Below, in pieces: positions 54,117-64,000 of a stretch of DNA of 64,000 nucleotides. Numbering within the stretch: position 1 is the first letter of the stretch; every line of letters begins with the position of its first letter. The notes beneath the pieces are model-generated. The model did not search any database, was not told the origin of the DNA, and saw only the letters and a list, made by a program, of their open reading frames with translations. Source of the DNA: Plutella xylostella (lineage: Eukaryota > Arthropoda > Insecta > Lepidoptera > Plutellidae); the NCBI RefSeq assembly GCF_932276165.1, contig NC_063994.1, positions 2,852,001 through 2,916,000 of the forward strand, written 5' to 3'. The position numbers were made by a program, and so were the translations under genes.

Positions 54117-56494
54117 GGAATGCGAGAGGCGGCGGCGGCCATTAGTAATTTTCTTGCGATCGGGTACACGTTGGGAGTTTTTCGCGTTGGTTTAGTTTTT
54201 ATTTTGTTTATTGTTAGTTTTCAACGTACGATGGTGGTATTGCTTTGGGAAAGCGCTTTCGTCCATATATGTAAATGTATATGGCAAGGACATCCCTTAG
54301 TGATTAGCACTGTCGTAATTTGGAAACTTTATTAATTAGATCTTTAGATTGCCAAGGCTTTCGACTAGATCTTTAGCTTTTTGGGGGAACGTGTACTCTA
54401 GAGTCTAAATCCTTCATGGTAAGGTGGCAAGACGGATACCTAACGGTGTCGTTCAACCAAGTCTTGTTTTAGGGCCCCCGGGTAGTGTTAGTTAGGCCTG
54501 GCTATGGAGTAACCAGGGTCCCTCTTTTGCTAGAACGTGAAGGGATACACTCCTCAAGAATAGATCTTTGATTTAAAAATCTGGACTATTACTTGATCTT
54601 TATCATATATATTTATATACTTATAACACACATTCGGAGATTGCAAGTCGCCCGGGTGCCATACCGTTAACCCACGGCTGCAATTTCCAACACACAGGTA
54701 TAGGGCTTAGGTACACTAGGGGTCACCTACCCCGCTCATTCAGTATTTAGCTAGCTAGGCAAGGTGCACTCCAATCACCCGGAGGAAACCTACACATTAC
54801 ACACCACACAATTAAATGTAAATGTGGGATTGATTCCCTAGTTTTGATTCAACACATTTTAGATTAGAATAGGGCCTTCTGGTTAGACACAAATAGGCAG
54901 GTAACTTCATGGTTAGGGTGGGGAAAGTAGTTACTTCATCATAAATAATAAACTAAATAATATCTTACAATAAATATCACTTCAAAAGTACTTAATAATT
55001 TTATCAGATAAAATAATTTCACATAACCTCAAATTTGTCCTATAGTTCTTTGTCTAAATTATTGATTTTTCATTAAGTAAACAAATACTTCTACTTAAAG
55101 AATCTATAGTCTATCTAACTTATTTTGGTTTATTGTATCACAATAATCCATATTAATATTACAGAAGAGTTTATTTGATTTTGAGTACAATAAGCTTTTG
55201 TATCAGATTGGGGGTAGAATTGATTAACGGAGACATTTACTCTAATAAGTGTCAAGATACCACAAATAAGGGTTCTAGATACTTAAACCAAATCATTTCT
55301 GGTTCTATAATCACTCAGTAGATACAAATAGCTTGAAGTATGATCAGATTTCAGTCTCAATTTGCACATTTCAGAAAGTTGTGTAAATTCTAACTTGTGG
55401 AAGTATTTGTTTCCTTGATAAAGCTTTATATTCTTATGTAAATAAATAAAACTAGGATATTTTGTTATCTTATATATTTACTACAACTATTCAGAACATA
55501 TTCCAATAAGATCAAAGAATATTAACTATTTCATAATAATTAACCTTTCAATTTAAGTAATTTAAAAGAATAAATCACTTCCCACTTGGCTATTAATTAG
55601 AGTCATGTATTTGTCAAGTACCTACTTATCTATTATGAAATTCATGCTTACATAGTTACTATACTATAAATCATTGGATTATTCTAATATTCAGTTTGTT
55701 TATGATTATAAATATGTCCCCTTTAGCTTTGACAACATGTATTCATGTTGATTTATTTACATGGAATAAAAATAAAACATGTAAATATGTAAGGTTAGGA
55801 GCAAGGGAAGTGATCGTTGGCGGAGGGATGTCCAAGTCCATGGTTGTGTCCCACGAAGGCTTCGGTTGAATATTTGCTATTACTTATTTATCTATTTTGA
55901 GTCTTATATATTGATTCAATCGATTGTAGTGATCAAGGCCTACAAAGCGTACGGAGGGGCTTGCCTTTTAAACCAACAAAAAAAAAAAACATTACTTTTA
56001 CCTTTATGTAAATTCAAATTCACTAATAGCACTTACCTGTAAATATGTAGTTATCATACAAATAAAAGTTGTAGTAAATATATGGGACAATAATTTTAGG
56101 CTGGTAGTTAGGAAGGTTGTATTCAATTCACGTTCATAGTTTTATTAAATTCATTAGCTTTCGTTTAATGGGTTACACTACACAATGTAGGGGTTCCCTG
56201 GATGTTTCATGGCCAAACTAAAGTAGTATTTGTTTCACTTTTAAGTCTCCAGTTTATTTGTTAGGTTGTTTTCCCTTCTAGACTTTCAGTTGAATCTTGA
56301 GCTTCCTTCTGGCGGTTTTCGAAGATCTTTGATAAAAGTATTGATTCATTGTGGGAAGAATCCAGTGTAGAATCCAGTGTAGATAACCAGTGTAGATATC
56401 CAGTGTTAATAGTAAGTTGTAGTTTCAAATATCTTCTAATAAATCCATTGGGTAGGAGTTAAGTAGGCAGGAGGTAGGGCGAAACGTTACAATT

Positions 56495-56512
56495 TGGTAC
56501 CGAAAAGACCAG
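56495..56512 (+). promoter_or_regulatory. Candidate primer-binding site
   Basis: TGGTACCGAAAAGACCAG begins with the TGG that pairs with a tRNA 3' CCA end and follows the presumed LTR end by three bases. The matching tRNA was not identified. Confidence 0.4.
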
Positions 56513-57662
56513 GATATTAGATGTTGTTAGGGAATTTGCTTCATCTCTTCATGTTAGATATCAGGCAGGTAGATTTCTGTTCTTTTATCTGGAATTTAAC
56601 AAGTCAATTTGATTAAAATAGTACTTATTTACAAATAAATCACAATATTAACTCACTTTTGCATAGTAAGATAGGTAACTTACGTTTGTCTCGAAAAAAC
56701 ATTAAGTTTTGTTGTTTGCCTTTGCTATTAGTAAGTAAATATTTACTCAATATGGCGGTTTTCACATATAGCCATTTCTTTTTAATGTTAGGGCTAAAAG
56801 AAAGTTTGAATTGTTTGTTGGGAAAACTTTTAAATGCAGCATTGCACCACAAACAATAAAAGATAAAAGGTTATTTTTTTTTACAGAGTAACTTTTATCC
56901 GTCACAGATTACTTAAATTTATTGGGTAACAGAAAATAAATTACAGATCGTTATTATTCTGAACTATGTATTTTTGACCACTCTAAAGTATTAAACACAA
57001 TGATGACAAAATCACTGCAAGTTATAAATTCTATTTTAATAATTTCAATATTTTTACGTTATAATAAGTCTCTTGCGTCTCGTATTGTATAGATTTTAAA
57101 CATACTAGGGGTAGGAAAGTGATTATATCTTATATATAATCACAATTTGTTGCCGTGGAGTGATCGAACTCATAAACGAAAGAATTATTTAACACGTAAT
57201 AGGGAGCGCAAAGTGCTATGTTTTGTATTGTAATGAAATATTAGGGAAGCATTTATTAAGATAGGTAGGTCATATTAACAAAGTTAGGATGACGAAATTA
57301 TTAATAAAACTGATTCTTTAATTAACGATATACTTAGAGTCAAGGAGGGAACAGTTGTACTTAGGTGATACAAATATAGTATAGTCTATTTTATCTGTAG
57401 GATATTCTTACTGATAATAGGTACTATTTACGGTTTTTCTTTTATGTAGACCATTAGAGAATTATTAGGGAATAGGGGTTGTTAAATATGATAATAAAAT
57501 TAATATTGTTTAAAAATAATAATACCTAATAATTAATATTGGTTCTTAAAAGATAAAATAGAATTTGAGTATTAAATTATGTTATTCTTGTTTTAGGTGT
57601 AAATATAAGTGAAACCAGTGAAAAAAAATCAATAATAATTGTAAATAATAAGATTAAACAAA
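56513..57662 (+). other. Retrotransposon leader, no ORF
   Basis: About 1.15 kb of AT-rich DNA between the candidate primer-binding site and gag. No coding frame or repeat is recognised. A packaging signal would be expected here but cannot be identified. Confidence 0.45.
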
Positions 57663-58907
57663 ATGCCGAGACCTTTGCGTAAACGGAAATCGCCGGTGCG
57701 TTATAGTCCTTATGAACAACCTGAAACGGTTAGATTGGATTCAGAAATCCCGGAACAAGTAGATGAGCGAAATGATTTAGATTCAGAAGTACAATCAACT
57801 ACGTCATTGACTCAGAGAAGTCGCATAGCTAAACGCAATGAGAAGGCAACGCGTTATAGGCCTTATGAACAACCCCAAATGATTAGGATGATTAATGAAA
57901 ATTCAGAACAAGTAGATGAAGTACAACCAACTACATCGTTAAATCAAAGAGGTCACACAACAAAAGAAAAGAGAAGAATAGTAAAAAAATCCAATGCGGG
58001 GGCAATTTTACATTCATTGCGCAACTCAATTGGGGCATTAACAAAGAAAGTCAACGATCTGAGCGAAGAAGTCAAATCTAAGCGTGATGATAAAAATAAT
58101 CAAGTAGAGGAAAATGTAGTAGAAGAAATTATTCCAGAAATCCAAAATGTAGGAAACAATAAAAAATCCAATGAAAAAGATTCGACCGAAACTATTCAAC
58201 AAATCACTTACAATATAAGAAACGTGAATACTGACCGACCTAAATTCGAGTCTGCAGCTGATTGTCATCCAGTTACTTTCATAGAAGAATTAGAGACCTA
58301 TATAAGTAAAATGATTAAAGAAGGACAAAAGGAAATTGATCTTATACTTGAATGTCTGAAAGGCGATGCTCGTGACTGGGCAAGGGTTTATCACAAACGA
58401 TGGAATACTTTACAAGATTTTAAAATAGATTTCTTTGCGACATATTGGGGAGAGAAAGAGCAAAATGAATTAAGACGCAATATCGTTCACGGAAGTTGGG
58501 ACAGAACTGTAACACCATCAATGTTAACATACTTCCTTAGAATAACCGGAAAAGCCCAAATGTTAAATTATCAAATACCAGAGAGCCAACTAGTAGCAGA
58601 CGTTATCAGACATTTTCCCAAACAAATTCAACAAGTATGGGCTACAGTAAAAAAGGACACTATTATAGAAGTAGCTGAATTTTTGAGGAATATGGATGAG
58701 ATAGCGAAGCAAGAACCTCATACGTACAAAAACAAGACAGAAAAAAGTAGCAAGTCGTCGTTTGAAAATAAGAAAAGGGATTATCAAAATTTGGCGAAGA
58801 AATGGCAGCGGCCAGTTGCGGGAAGTCAATCAGCCACAAATAAAATTCAAGAAATTCAATCAACTAATGTTGAGCAAATTACTGTAAACGATAATGCTTT
58901 AAACTAG
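57663..58907 (+). CDS. gag: Gag polyprotein of a Ty3/gypsy-type retrotransposon
   Basis: 414 residues. It is the structural protein that would assemble the cytoplasmic particle. The N-terminal 100 residues are basic and duplicated: RYSPYEQPETVRL (about residue 13) and RYRPYEQPQMIRM (about 64) are each followed by an acidic EQVDE and a T-T-S-L-x-Q-R stretch. A Lys/Glu-rich linker leads into a retrotransposon gag domain (about 180-360) with LECLKGDARDWARVYHKRW, 'WNTLQDFKIDFFATYWG' and 'VADVIRHFPKQIQQVWATV'. No CCHC zinc knuckle is present, unlike many gag proteins. The frame is intact. Its stop TAG (58905-58907) directly follows a slippery heptamer, and pol is in the -1 frame. Confidence 0.88.
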   Translation: MPRPLRKRKSPVRYSPYEQPETVRLDSEIPEQVDERNDLDSEVQSTTSLTQRSRIAKRNEKATRYRPYEQPQMIRMINENSEQVDEVQPTTSLNQRGHTTKEKRRIVKKSNAGAILHSLRNSIGALTKKVNDLSEEVKSKRDDKNNQVEENVVEEIIPEIQNVGNNKKSNEKDSTETIQQITYNIRNVNTDRPKFESAADCHPVTFIEELETYISKMIKEGQKEIDLILECLKGDARDWARVYHKRWNTLQDFKIDFFATYWGEKEQNELRRNIVHGSWDRTVTPSMLTYFLRITGKAQMLNYQIPESQLVADVIRHFPKQIQQVWATVKKDTIIEVAEFLRNMDEIAKQEPHTYKNKTEKSSKSSFENKKRDYQNLAKKWQRPVAGSQSATNKIQEIQSTNVEQITVNDNALN

Positions 58908-58930
58908 ACGGGGTTGTTTCTTCTGTCCCC
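58898..58930 (+). promoter_or_regulatory. Programmed -1 frameshift site U_UUA_AAC
   Basis: TTTAAAC at 58898-58904 is placed as T_TTA_AAC in the gag frame, immediately before the gag TAG. A -1 slip enters the pol frame, which is open from 58895. After a 5-nt spacer, GGGG (58910-58913) can pair with CCCC (58927-58930). The same GUCCCC can instead pair with GGGGAC at 58949-58954, leaving room for a hairpin or pseudoknot. Confidence 0.8.
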
Positions 58931-61900
58931 AGAACAGCCTCAACTATAGGGGACTTAGTATTGAAAATTATGTCTAAAATGGGATGGCAACCAGGACAGG
59001 GATTAGGAAAATGTAATAATGGCCTATTAAAACCACTAGAAGGAAAAAATTTACTTAGGGAACAGCAGGAAGGGTTAGGGTTTAGTGAACAGTTAGAGAA
59101 AGAGTTGCAAATACCTGAAAAGATAGTAGATGTTCTTAAATTAAAAACTGAACAATCAAATAATCAAGGGGTAGAGGCGCCGAAATTAAATTCTGTTTTT
59201 GAAGAAGAAAAGGAATTGATTGCAAGGGAAAATTATAAATCGGAGATTCTAGTCGAAGTTTTAGGGTTAGAAATAGTAGCTCTTTTAGATACCGGAAGTG
59301 ATGTAACTTGTATATCAGAAGAGCTGTGGAAAGAACTAAAATTGAGAGATTCTAATCTTCCCGTTATGCCGATAAAACCAATTCAAATAAAAACAGCTGT
59401 AGGACAAAAAAGTTCTGAGGTGCGGTTTCTTACTATGCTACCGTTAAAGCTTGACACTGATATAATTGAGGAAGTAGTCGTATTGGTAATAACTGGGTTG
59501 ACAAGTCCTTTCATAATAGGCTTTGACTGGATGAAGCAAAATCAAGCTAGGATAGATTTGGAGTTATCAAAAGAAAGTTTTTCTTATTTGCGTTCAGGGA
59601 AAAAATGCACAATTAAATTTCATAAAAGGAAAACTTTGAACATTAATAGAATTGATGTGAATGATGATAATGACAGAATCAAATTAGAAGAAATGAAGAT
59701 AGGAGTCCAATTAGATGAAAAAGATAAGGGTAAATTCCTTAATCTATTGGATAAATATAAACGATTGTTTTCCTCGCAGTTAGGTAGAGCTAATTGTTAT
59801 GAACATGTAATAAACATGGATCCTCATACACCTGTAGTGAAGAAAACTTATCCTGTACCTTATGCATATCGAGGGAAAGTAGAAGCTAAATTGAAGGTTA
59901 TGGAAGAGCAGGGAATTTTGAGTAGAACTTCAACTCCATATTGTAGTCCATTAACATTTACTTTGAAGAAAGATGGGGATGTTAGGGTGTTGTTAGATGC
60001 AAGAGAAATAAACCAATTCATGATAGCGGAAACTGAAAAACCTCCAATGCAACTGGATGTAATTAATTCTTTTCATGGGGCTAATTTCATAAGTGTTGTG
60101 GATTTAAATAATGCGTACTTTCAAATACCGATTTCAGAGGAAAGTAAAAAGTATACAGGGTTTTCTTTTAATGGTAAATCCTATGTATATAATGTTTTAC
60201 CACAGGGGTTGAAAACTTCAGTTGGTAGTTTTAGTCGAGCAATGGATAAAATACTAGGACATGAAGTTAGAGAGTATTGCGTTAATTATTTAGATGATTT
60301 AGCAATCATTACTACGGGATCTTTTGACGATCATTTAGAACATATTGATGCTGTATTAGGAAAATTAAGTAAGGCCGGAATGACTTGCAATTTAAAGAAA
60401 TGTGAATTCTTTTCAAAAGAAGTAAAAATGCTAGGTTTCATTATTTCGACTGATGGACTTAAAACTGATCCAGAGAAAATAAAGGCCATACAAGATTTTC
60501 CGGTACCAAAGAAACTAAAACATATACGAGCTTTTCTCGGTTTGTGTAACTTTTATAGGAGGTTCATTCCCGATTATAGTATACACACTCAGCCTCTGTG
60601 TCAGTTATTAAAGAAAGAAAAGGGTTGGAAATGGGAAAATGAACATCAGGAAGCATTTGAAAAGATCAAATCTTTGTTTATAAAAACTATACAGCTTCAC
60701 CATCCGGATTTTACTAAACCATATTATTTGCAGACGGATAGTTCGGGAATAGGAATGGCGGGAGTATTATATCAAAAAGATGATGAGGGGGAAATGAAAA
60801 TACTAGGTTTTCATAGCAAAGTGTTGAAAGGAGCTCAGTTAAATTGGACAGTTACTGAGCAAGAGTTTTACTCGGTGATCAGTTGTTTGGAAAAGTTCGA
60901 AACTTACTTAAGGGGATCGCAGGTTAAAATTTTGACTGATCACAAAGCTCTTACATTTGTTAAAAACTGGAAATTATACAATGCTAGAGTAACACGTTGG
61001 ATAAATTATTTAGAACAATTCCAATATGAGATAGAACATGTTAGTGGAAAGAATAACATTGTGGCTGATATTTTATCACGTTATCTGCCCGATGTTGAAT
61101 TATTGCAGGAAGAAAAGGTTAATATACCTGAGATATTATATACAGAAATAAAAGTAAATAAAGAACTGATTAAGAAATTTAAAGATTTAATAGATTTTCA
61201 AAGAAAAGACAAGGAAATTGAAGAGATACGTAATACTTTAGAGACCAGTAAACAAACACAAACATCTGATTCAGGAAATGGGCATTATTTATTAGAGAAT
61301 GGGATTTTATATTTTGTGCCTCCAAAACAAAATTCAAAATTGATTTGTCTGCCAGGAAATTTAAGGAAAGATGTAATTTTGCAGGTTCATTTGGAAATGG
61401 GACACCAAGGAATAACTAAAATCATAAAATATATAAAAGATAGATTTTATTGGAAGGGAATTACGAAAATGGTAAAAGAAATTGTAAGAAGTTGCCATGA
61501 TTGTCAAATTACTAAAAGTAATACAATCAAATATGTAGGGCCGTGTCAGTCTATAGTTACTAAGAACATAGGAGATTTGATTATGGTAGATTTGTATGGA
61601 CCATTACCTTCCGGACAGTTTGGCATGAAATATATTTTAGTAGTCCAAGATACATTTAGTAAATTTGTAAAGTTTTATGAATTAAGAAAGGCAACAGCTT
61701 TATCAGTTTGGTGTAAAACAAAGAAGTTCTTTGACATAATAAAACCCAAAGCAGTGTTATCAGACAATGGCTCACAGTTTGCTAGCAAGCAATGGCAAGA
61801 CAATATGGCGAAACATGGGGTAAAAGTGTTATATACGACAGTCAGGAATCCGCGACCCAACACTACTGAAAGGGTGAACAAAGAATTGGGACGACTTTTC

Positions 61901-62386
61901 CGAACTTATTGTAGGAATAATCATTGTGGATGGGTGTCAGTATTGCCGAATTTAGAAAATTTATATAACAATACATATCATGAAAGTACAGGTTACACAC
62001 CCTGTGAAATAATGTACGGAAATAAAACGGAAATTAGTTTCGATAAAATGATTGGTAGAGCGGAAGAAAATTTAGATGTGAATCATGTAAGAGAAAGGGT
62101 TAGACAAAATCTTGAAAAAGCAAGTCGAGCCAGAATAGATAAATTTAATAATAGGTATAGGATAATACAATATCAAATTGGAGATTTAGTAAAAATAAAA
62201 CGTTTGAATAAGTCCGATGCAACAAACAAGGTCACAAAGAAGTTTGAGGCATTATATGAAGGGCCATATGTAGTGGCAGCAAATCCATTTAGGAATGTGT
62301 ACATATTAGTAGAACCAAAAACAAAGAAGGTTAGGGGCAAGTTTAATACTATACATTTGTCCAAATATTATGAACGTATAGATTGA
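58908..62386 (+). CDS. pol: Pol polyprotein: G-patch, protease, RT, RNase H, integrase
   Basis: Intact frame, open from 58895; the first ATG is at 58970, but translation is probably by -1 frameshift from gag. Counting from 58961, a G-patch (GWQPGQGLGK, residues 8-17) is followed by an aspartic protease (LLDTGSDVT, Asp110; IIGFDWM). The reverse transcriptase has VRVLLDAREIN, LPQGLKTS and the catalytic YLDD at 443-446. RNase H has TDSSGIG and LTDHKAL. The integrase has an HHCC zinc finger (MGHQGI ... CHDC), the acids in VDLYGPLP, LSDNGSQF and NTTERVNKELG, and a GPY/F-type end (YEGPYVV). No chromodomain and no env were found. It copies and integrates the element. The order RT-RNase H-integrase places it in Ty3/gypsy. 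No stops or frameshifts break it, so it may be recent. Confidence 0.92.
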
Positions 62387-64000
62387 GGCTGTTTTGGGGA
62401 GGAAATAGTTTTTGTATTGATGAATTGTATAAATGATATTGATTAGTTAACAAAATTTGAAATAGTCAATATTGTAAATAGTTTAAATTAAATAGATTGT
62501 ATCTCATAAGTATAGAATTTTGTAGAAAGAAGCGTAGAGTATTGATTTATTGTAAATATTGTAAAGAGAAATAAAAAAAAAAAAAATTTGGTTGGTAGAG
62601 GAAAAGCCAATCTACGTTCATTGTTTGCTTATAATTAATACATTTATATAAGAAGTCTTCTTCATGTTAAATTAAGCAAAGGATTAGCAAAATATGAGCG
62701 TAGATTGAGGGGTGCGTCGGCGGCTTTTCAAAAAAATAAAAAAAATTTTTTTCTCTATTTGGTATTATAATTATGTTGAGGGTACTTTGGATAACTATTA
62801 GGTATAATAATTATGTTGAAGGTACTTTGGATAAAATAGATACGTTTTCTTTTAATTATAACAGCAGTACATTTTTGATGATTGATGTAGTGTAGCTATT
62901 TGTAAAGAGAGAGAAATAAAAAAATAAATAAAAAAAAAGTGGTTGGCAGAGGAAAGGCCAATCCAGATTCATTATTTGTTCAATATTATTACCTATTACA
63001 TTAAATACAAAGGAAAATAATATTATGTTACATTGACTTTGACAAAATATTGGCAAGAGGTGGATCTGGATTGAGGGGTGTGTTGGCGGTCTTTCAAGAA
63101 AAAAAAAAAAAAAAATTTTTTTTTCCTCTCTCCATTGCAGTTTATTGTACTATAGATATACTGTAACTAGTTGTGATAAGAAAGAAATAAAAAAAAAAAA
63201 ATAAAAAAAAGTGGTTGGCAGAGGAAGGGCCAATTCAGATTCATTATTTGTTGAATATTATACAAATATATTACTATCAATTACATTACATTTAATGCAT
63301 AGGAAATTATTATGGTGTTACATTGACTTTAATAAAGTATTAGCAAACGATGAGTCTGGATTGAGGGGTGTGTTGGCGGTCCTTCTTGAAAAAAAAAAAA
63401 AAAAAAAACTTTCTTATACAGGTAGAGACAGGCAAGTCATAGATGGAGGTGTTCTGTGGTTACTTTTACGAAATCACAGAATAAAATTCAGAATAATATT
63501 ACATAGGCTCTCTAATCTGTGGTTGATATCATGAAAAAAAAAAAGTATTGTTTTGTTTACAATTACAACTATACTCTAATCTAACCTCTTTCAGTTAAAT
63601 TCTTGTTTATTGTTAGATTATTTTCAAAATACTGGAAATGGAAAAAATTGAGTACCTACATAAGGAAATTATCAATTTATAAATAGATTCAAGTTTCAAA
63701 TTCGGGAGGGCTTGGGAATGTTGATTCTCACTCCTCACAATGAAGAATTGAAGTGGCTTCGCTGGTGCTAAAATCATAAAATTTAACTAGACATAGACAT
63801 TGGAAGAACTTAAAATGGGAGAGATAAATACGTTATTTGTTAGAAGGATAACACTGTATCTACCTACCTTCGGAAGTTCAAGTAGTTGGAGAGGCAAGGA
63901 AATCCGAAGAAATTCATAATTTTAAGAGAAATAAATGATTAAACCATTAAAGAGAAAACAAAAATATTAAAATTTATTATTAATACTTAATTAAAAACTA
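62387..64000 (+). other. Non-coding 3' part of the retrotransposon
   Basis: No env-like ORF. The 107-codon frame at 63211 runs through low-complexity repeats and is not convincing. It contains three tandem structured units (62572-63410). No sequence equal to the presumed 5' LTR start is seen before 64000, so the 3' LTR is probably off the edge. Confidence 0.6.
62572..63410 (+). repeat. Three tandem structured repeats downstream of pol
   Basis: Units start at about 62572, 62911 and 63184. Each has an A-rich block, then GTTGG(T/C)AGAGGAA, an AT-rich loop, then GATTGAGGGGTG(C/T)GT(C/T)GGCGG and another A-run. In every unit an 8-bp outer helix and an 11-bp inner helix form between the two conserved blocks, with a 15-nt bulge on the 3' side. 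Helix positions: unit 1, 62601-62619 with 62696-62729; unit 2, 62952-62970 with 63062-63095; unit 3, 63224-63242 with 63352-63385. Confidence 0.85.

Larger units (their letters stand above)
53726..56491 (+). mobile_element. Probable 5' LTR of the gypsy-type retrotransposon
   Basis: Bounds are inferred: TGTTAG at 53726 and GTTACA ending at 56491, followed three bases later by a primer-binding-site-like TGGTACCG. The segment contains a TATA box (TATAAAAG, 54109) with a GC-rich minisatellite upstream and a GC-rich transcribed start. It has no ORF. At about 2.77 kb it would be unusually long for an LTR. The matching 3' LTR would lie beyond the window, so neither border can be verified by comparison. 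Confidence 0.4.

Noticed and set aside
55795..55990. Possible fourth copy of the structured repeat inside the presumed LTR (ggaggggcttgcc near 55955)
   Set aside because: Only a short G-rich match; the complementary helix arms could not be found.
62572..63410. CRISPR-like repeat-spacer array
   Set aside because: Only three diverged units of unequal spacing with internal pairing in a eukaryotic retrotransposon; no resemblance to CRISPR architecture.
63211..63534. 107-codon ORF after pol, considered as an env remnant
   Set aside because: Runs through the structured repeats and poly-A tracts with a Lys run; no signal peptide, membrane segment or envelope-like motif.
62387..64000. 3' LTR of the gypsy-type element
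   Set aside because: No stretch equal to the start of the presumed 5' LTR (TGTTAGGAGGCTCCC) occurs before the end of the window.

Overview
This is a gene-sparse, AT-rich, repeat-laden stretch of an insect genome, almost certainly a moth or butterfly (Lepidoptera). The evidence is long intron-split genes with GT/AG borders, a cluster of small secreted hemolymph-type proteins, and many short repeats that I recognise as common in lepidopteran genomes (tRNA-headed SINEs, fold-back MITEs, RTE tails, the 'aaccgacttcaaaa' repeat). No bacterial operons, rRNA, genuine tRNA genes or CRISPR arrays were seen. Gene models below were joined by hand from protein continuity, splice sites and intron phase; there is no transcript evidence.

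Region 1 (1-7988): intergenic DNA with retroelement tails, a 167-bp tandem duplication and two 5'-truncated non-LTR reverse transcriptase fragments. Region 2 (7989-about 30460): one gene on the + strand, a carbonic anhydrase-related protein (CA10/CA11 type, secreted, catalytically dead), with 10 coding exons spread over 21 kb. Its introns are packed with transposons: two hAT-like MITEs with exact 8-bp target duplications, a 1966-bp DNA transposon encoding a broken copy of a recurrent uncharacterised protein family, reiterated copies of an exon/intron border, and a 130-bp-armed hairpin directly in front of exon 9. Region 3 (31812-33453) is essentially empty.

Region 4 (33454-50440): a cluster of five paralogous genes, called A-E here, four on the - strand and one on the + strand. 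All have five coding exons with identical intron phases (1,2,1,1), a signal peptide, about 230 residues and a conserved cysteine pattern. Best guess is a fibrohexamerin/takeout-like secreted family, but the assignment is weak. Each has a TATA box 50-100 bp before the ATG, with a GATA motif just upstream. Terminal exons have been duplicated and left as relics beside genes D and E. A GC-rich non-LTR retrotransposon C-terminus sits immediately upstream of gene A.

Region 5 (about 53726-64000): an apparently intact Ty3/gypsy-type LTR retrotransposon running off the right edge. It has a probable 2.8-kb 5' LTR (with an 11-bp GC-rich minisatellite upstream of its TATA box), a primer-binding site, gag, a canonical U_UUA_AAC -1 frameshift site overlapping the gag stop, and pol (G-patch, protease, reverse transcriptase, RNase H, integrase). 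Downstream of pol are three tandem repeats that fold into the same two-helix structure with compensatory base changes. This triplicated, covarying RNA-like element is the most striking unexplained signal in the window.
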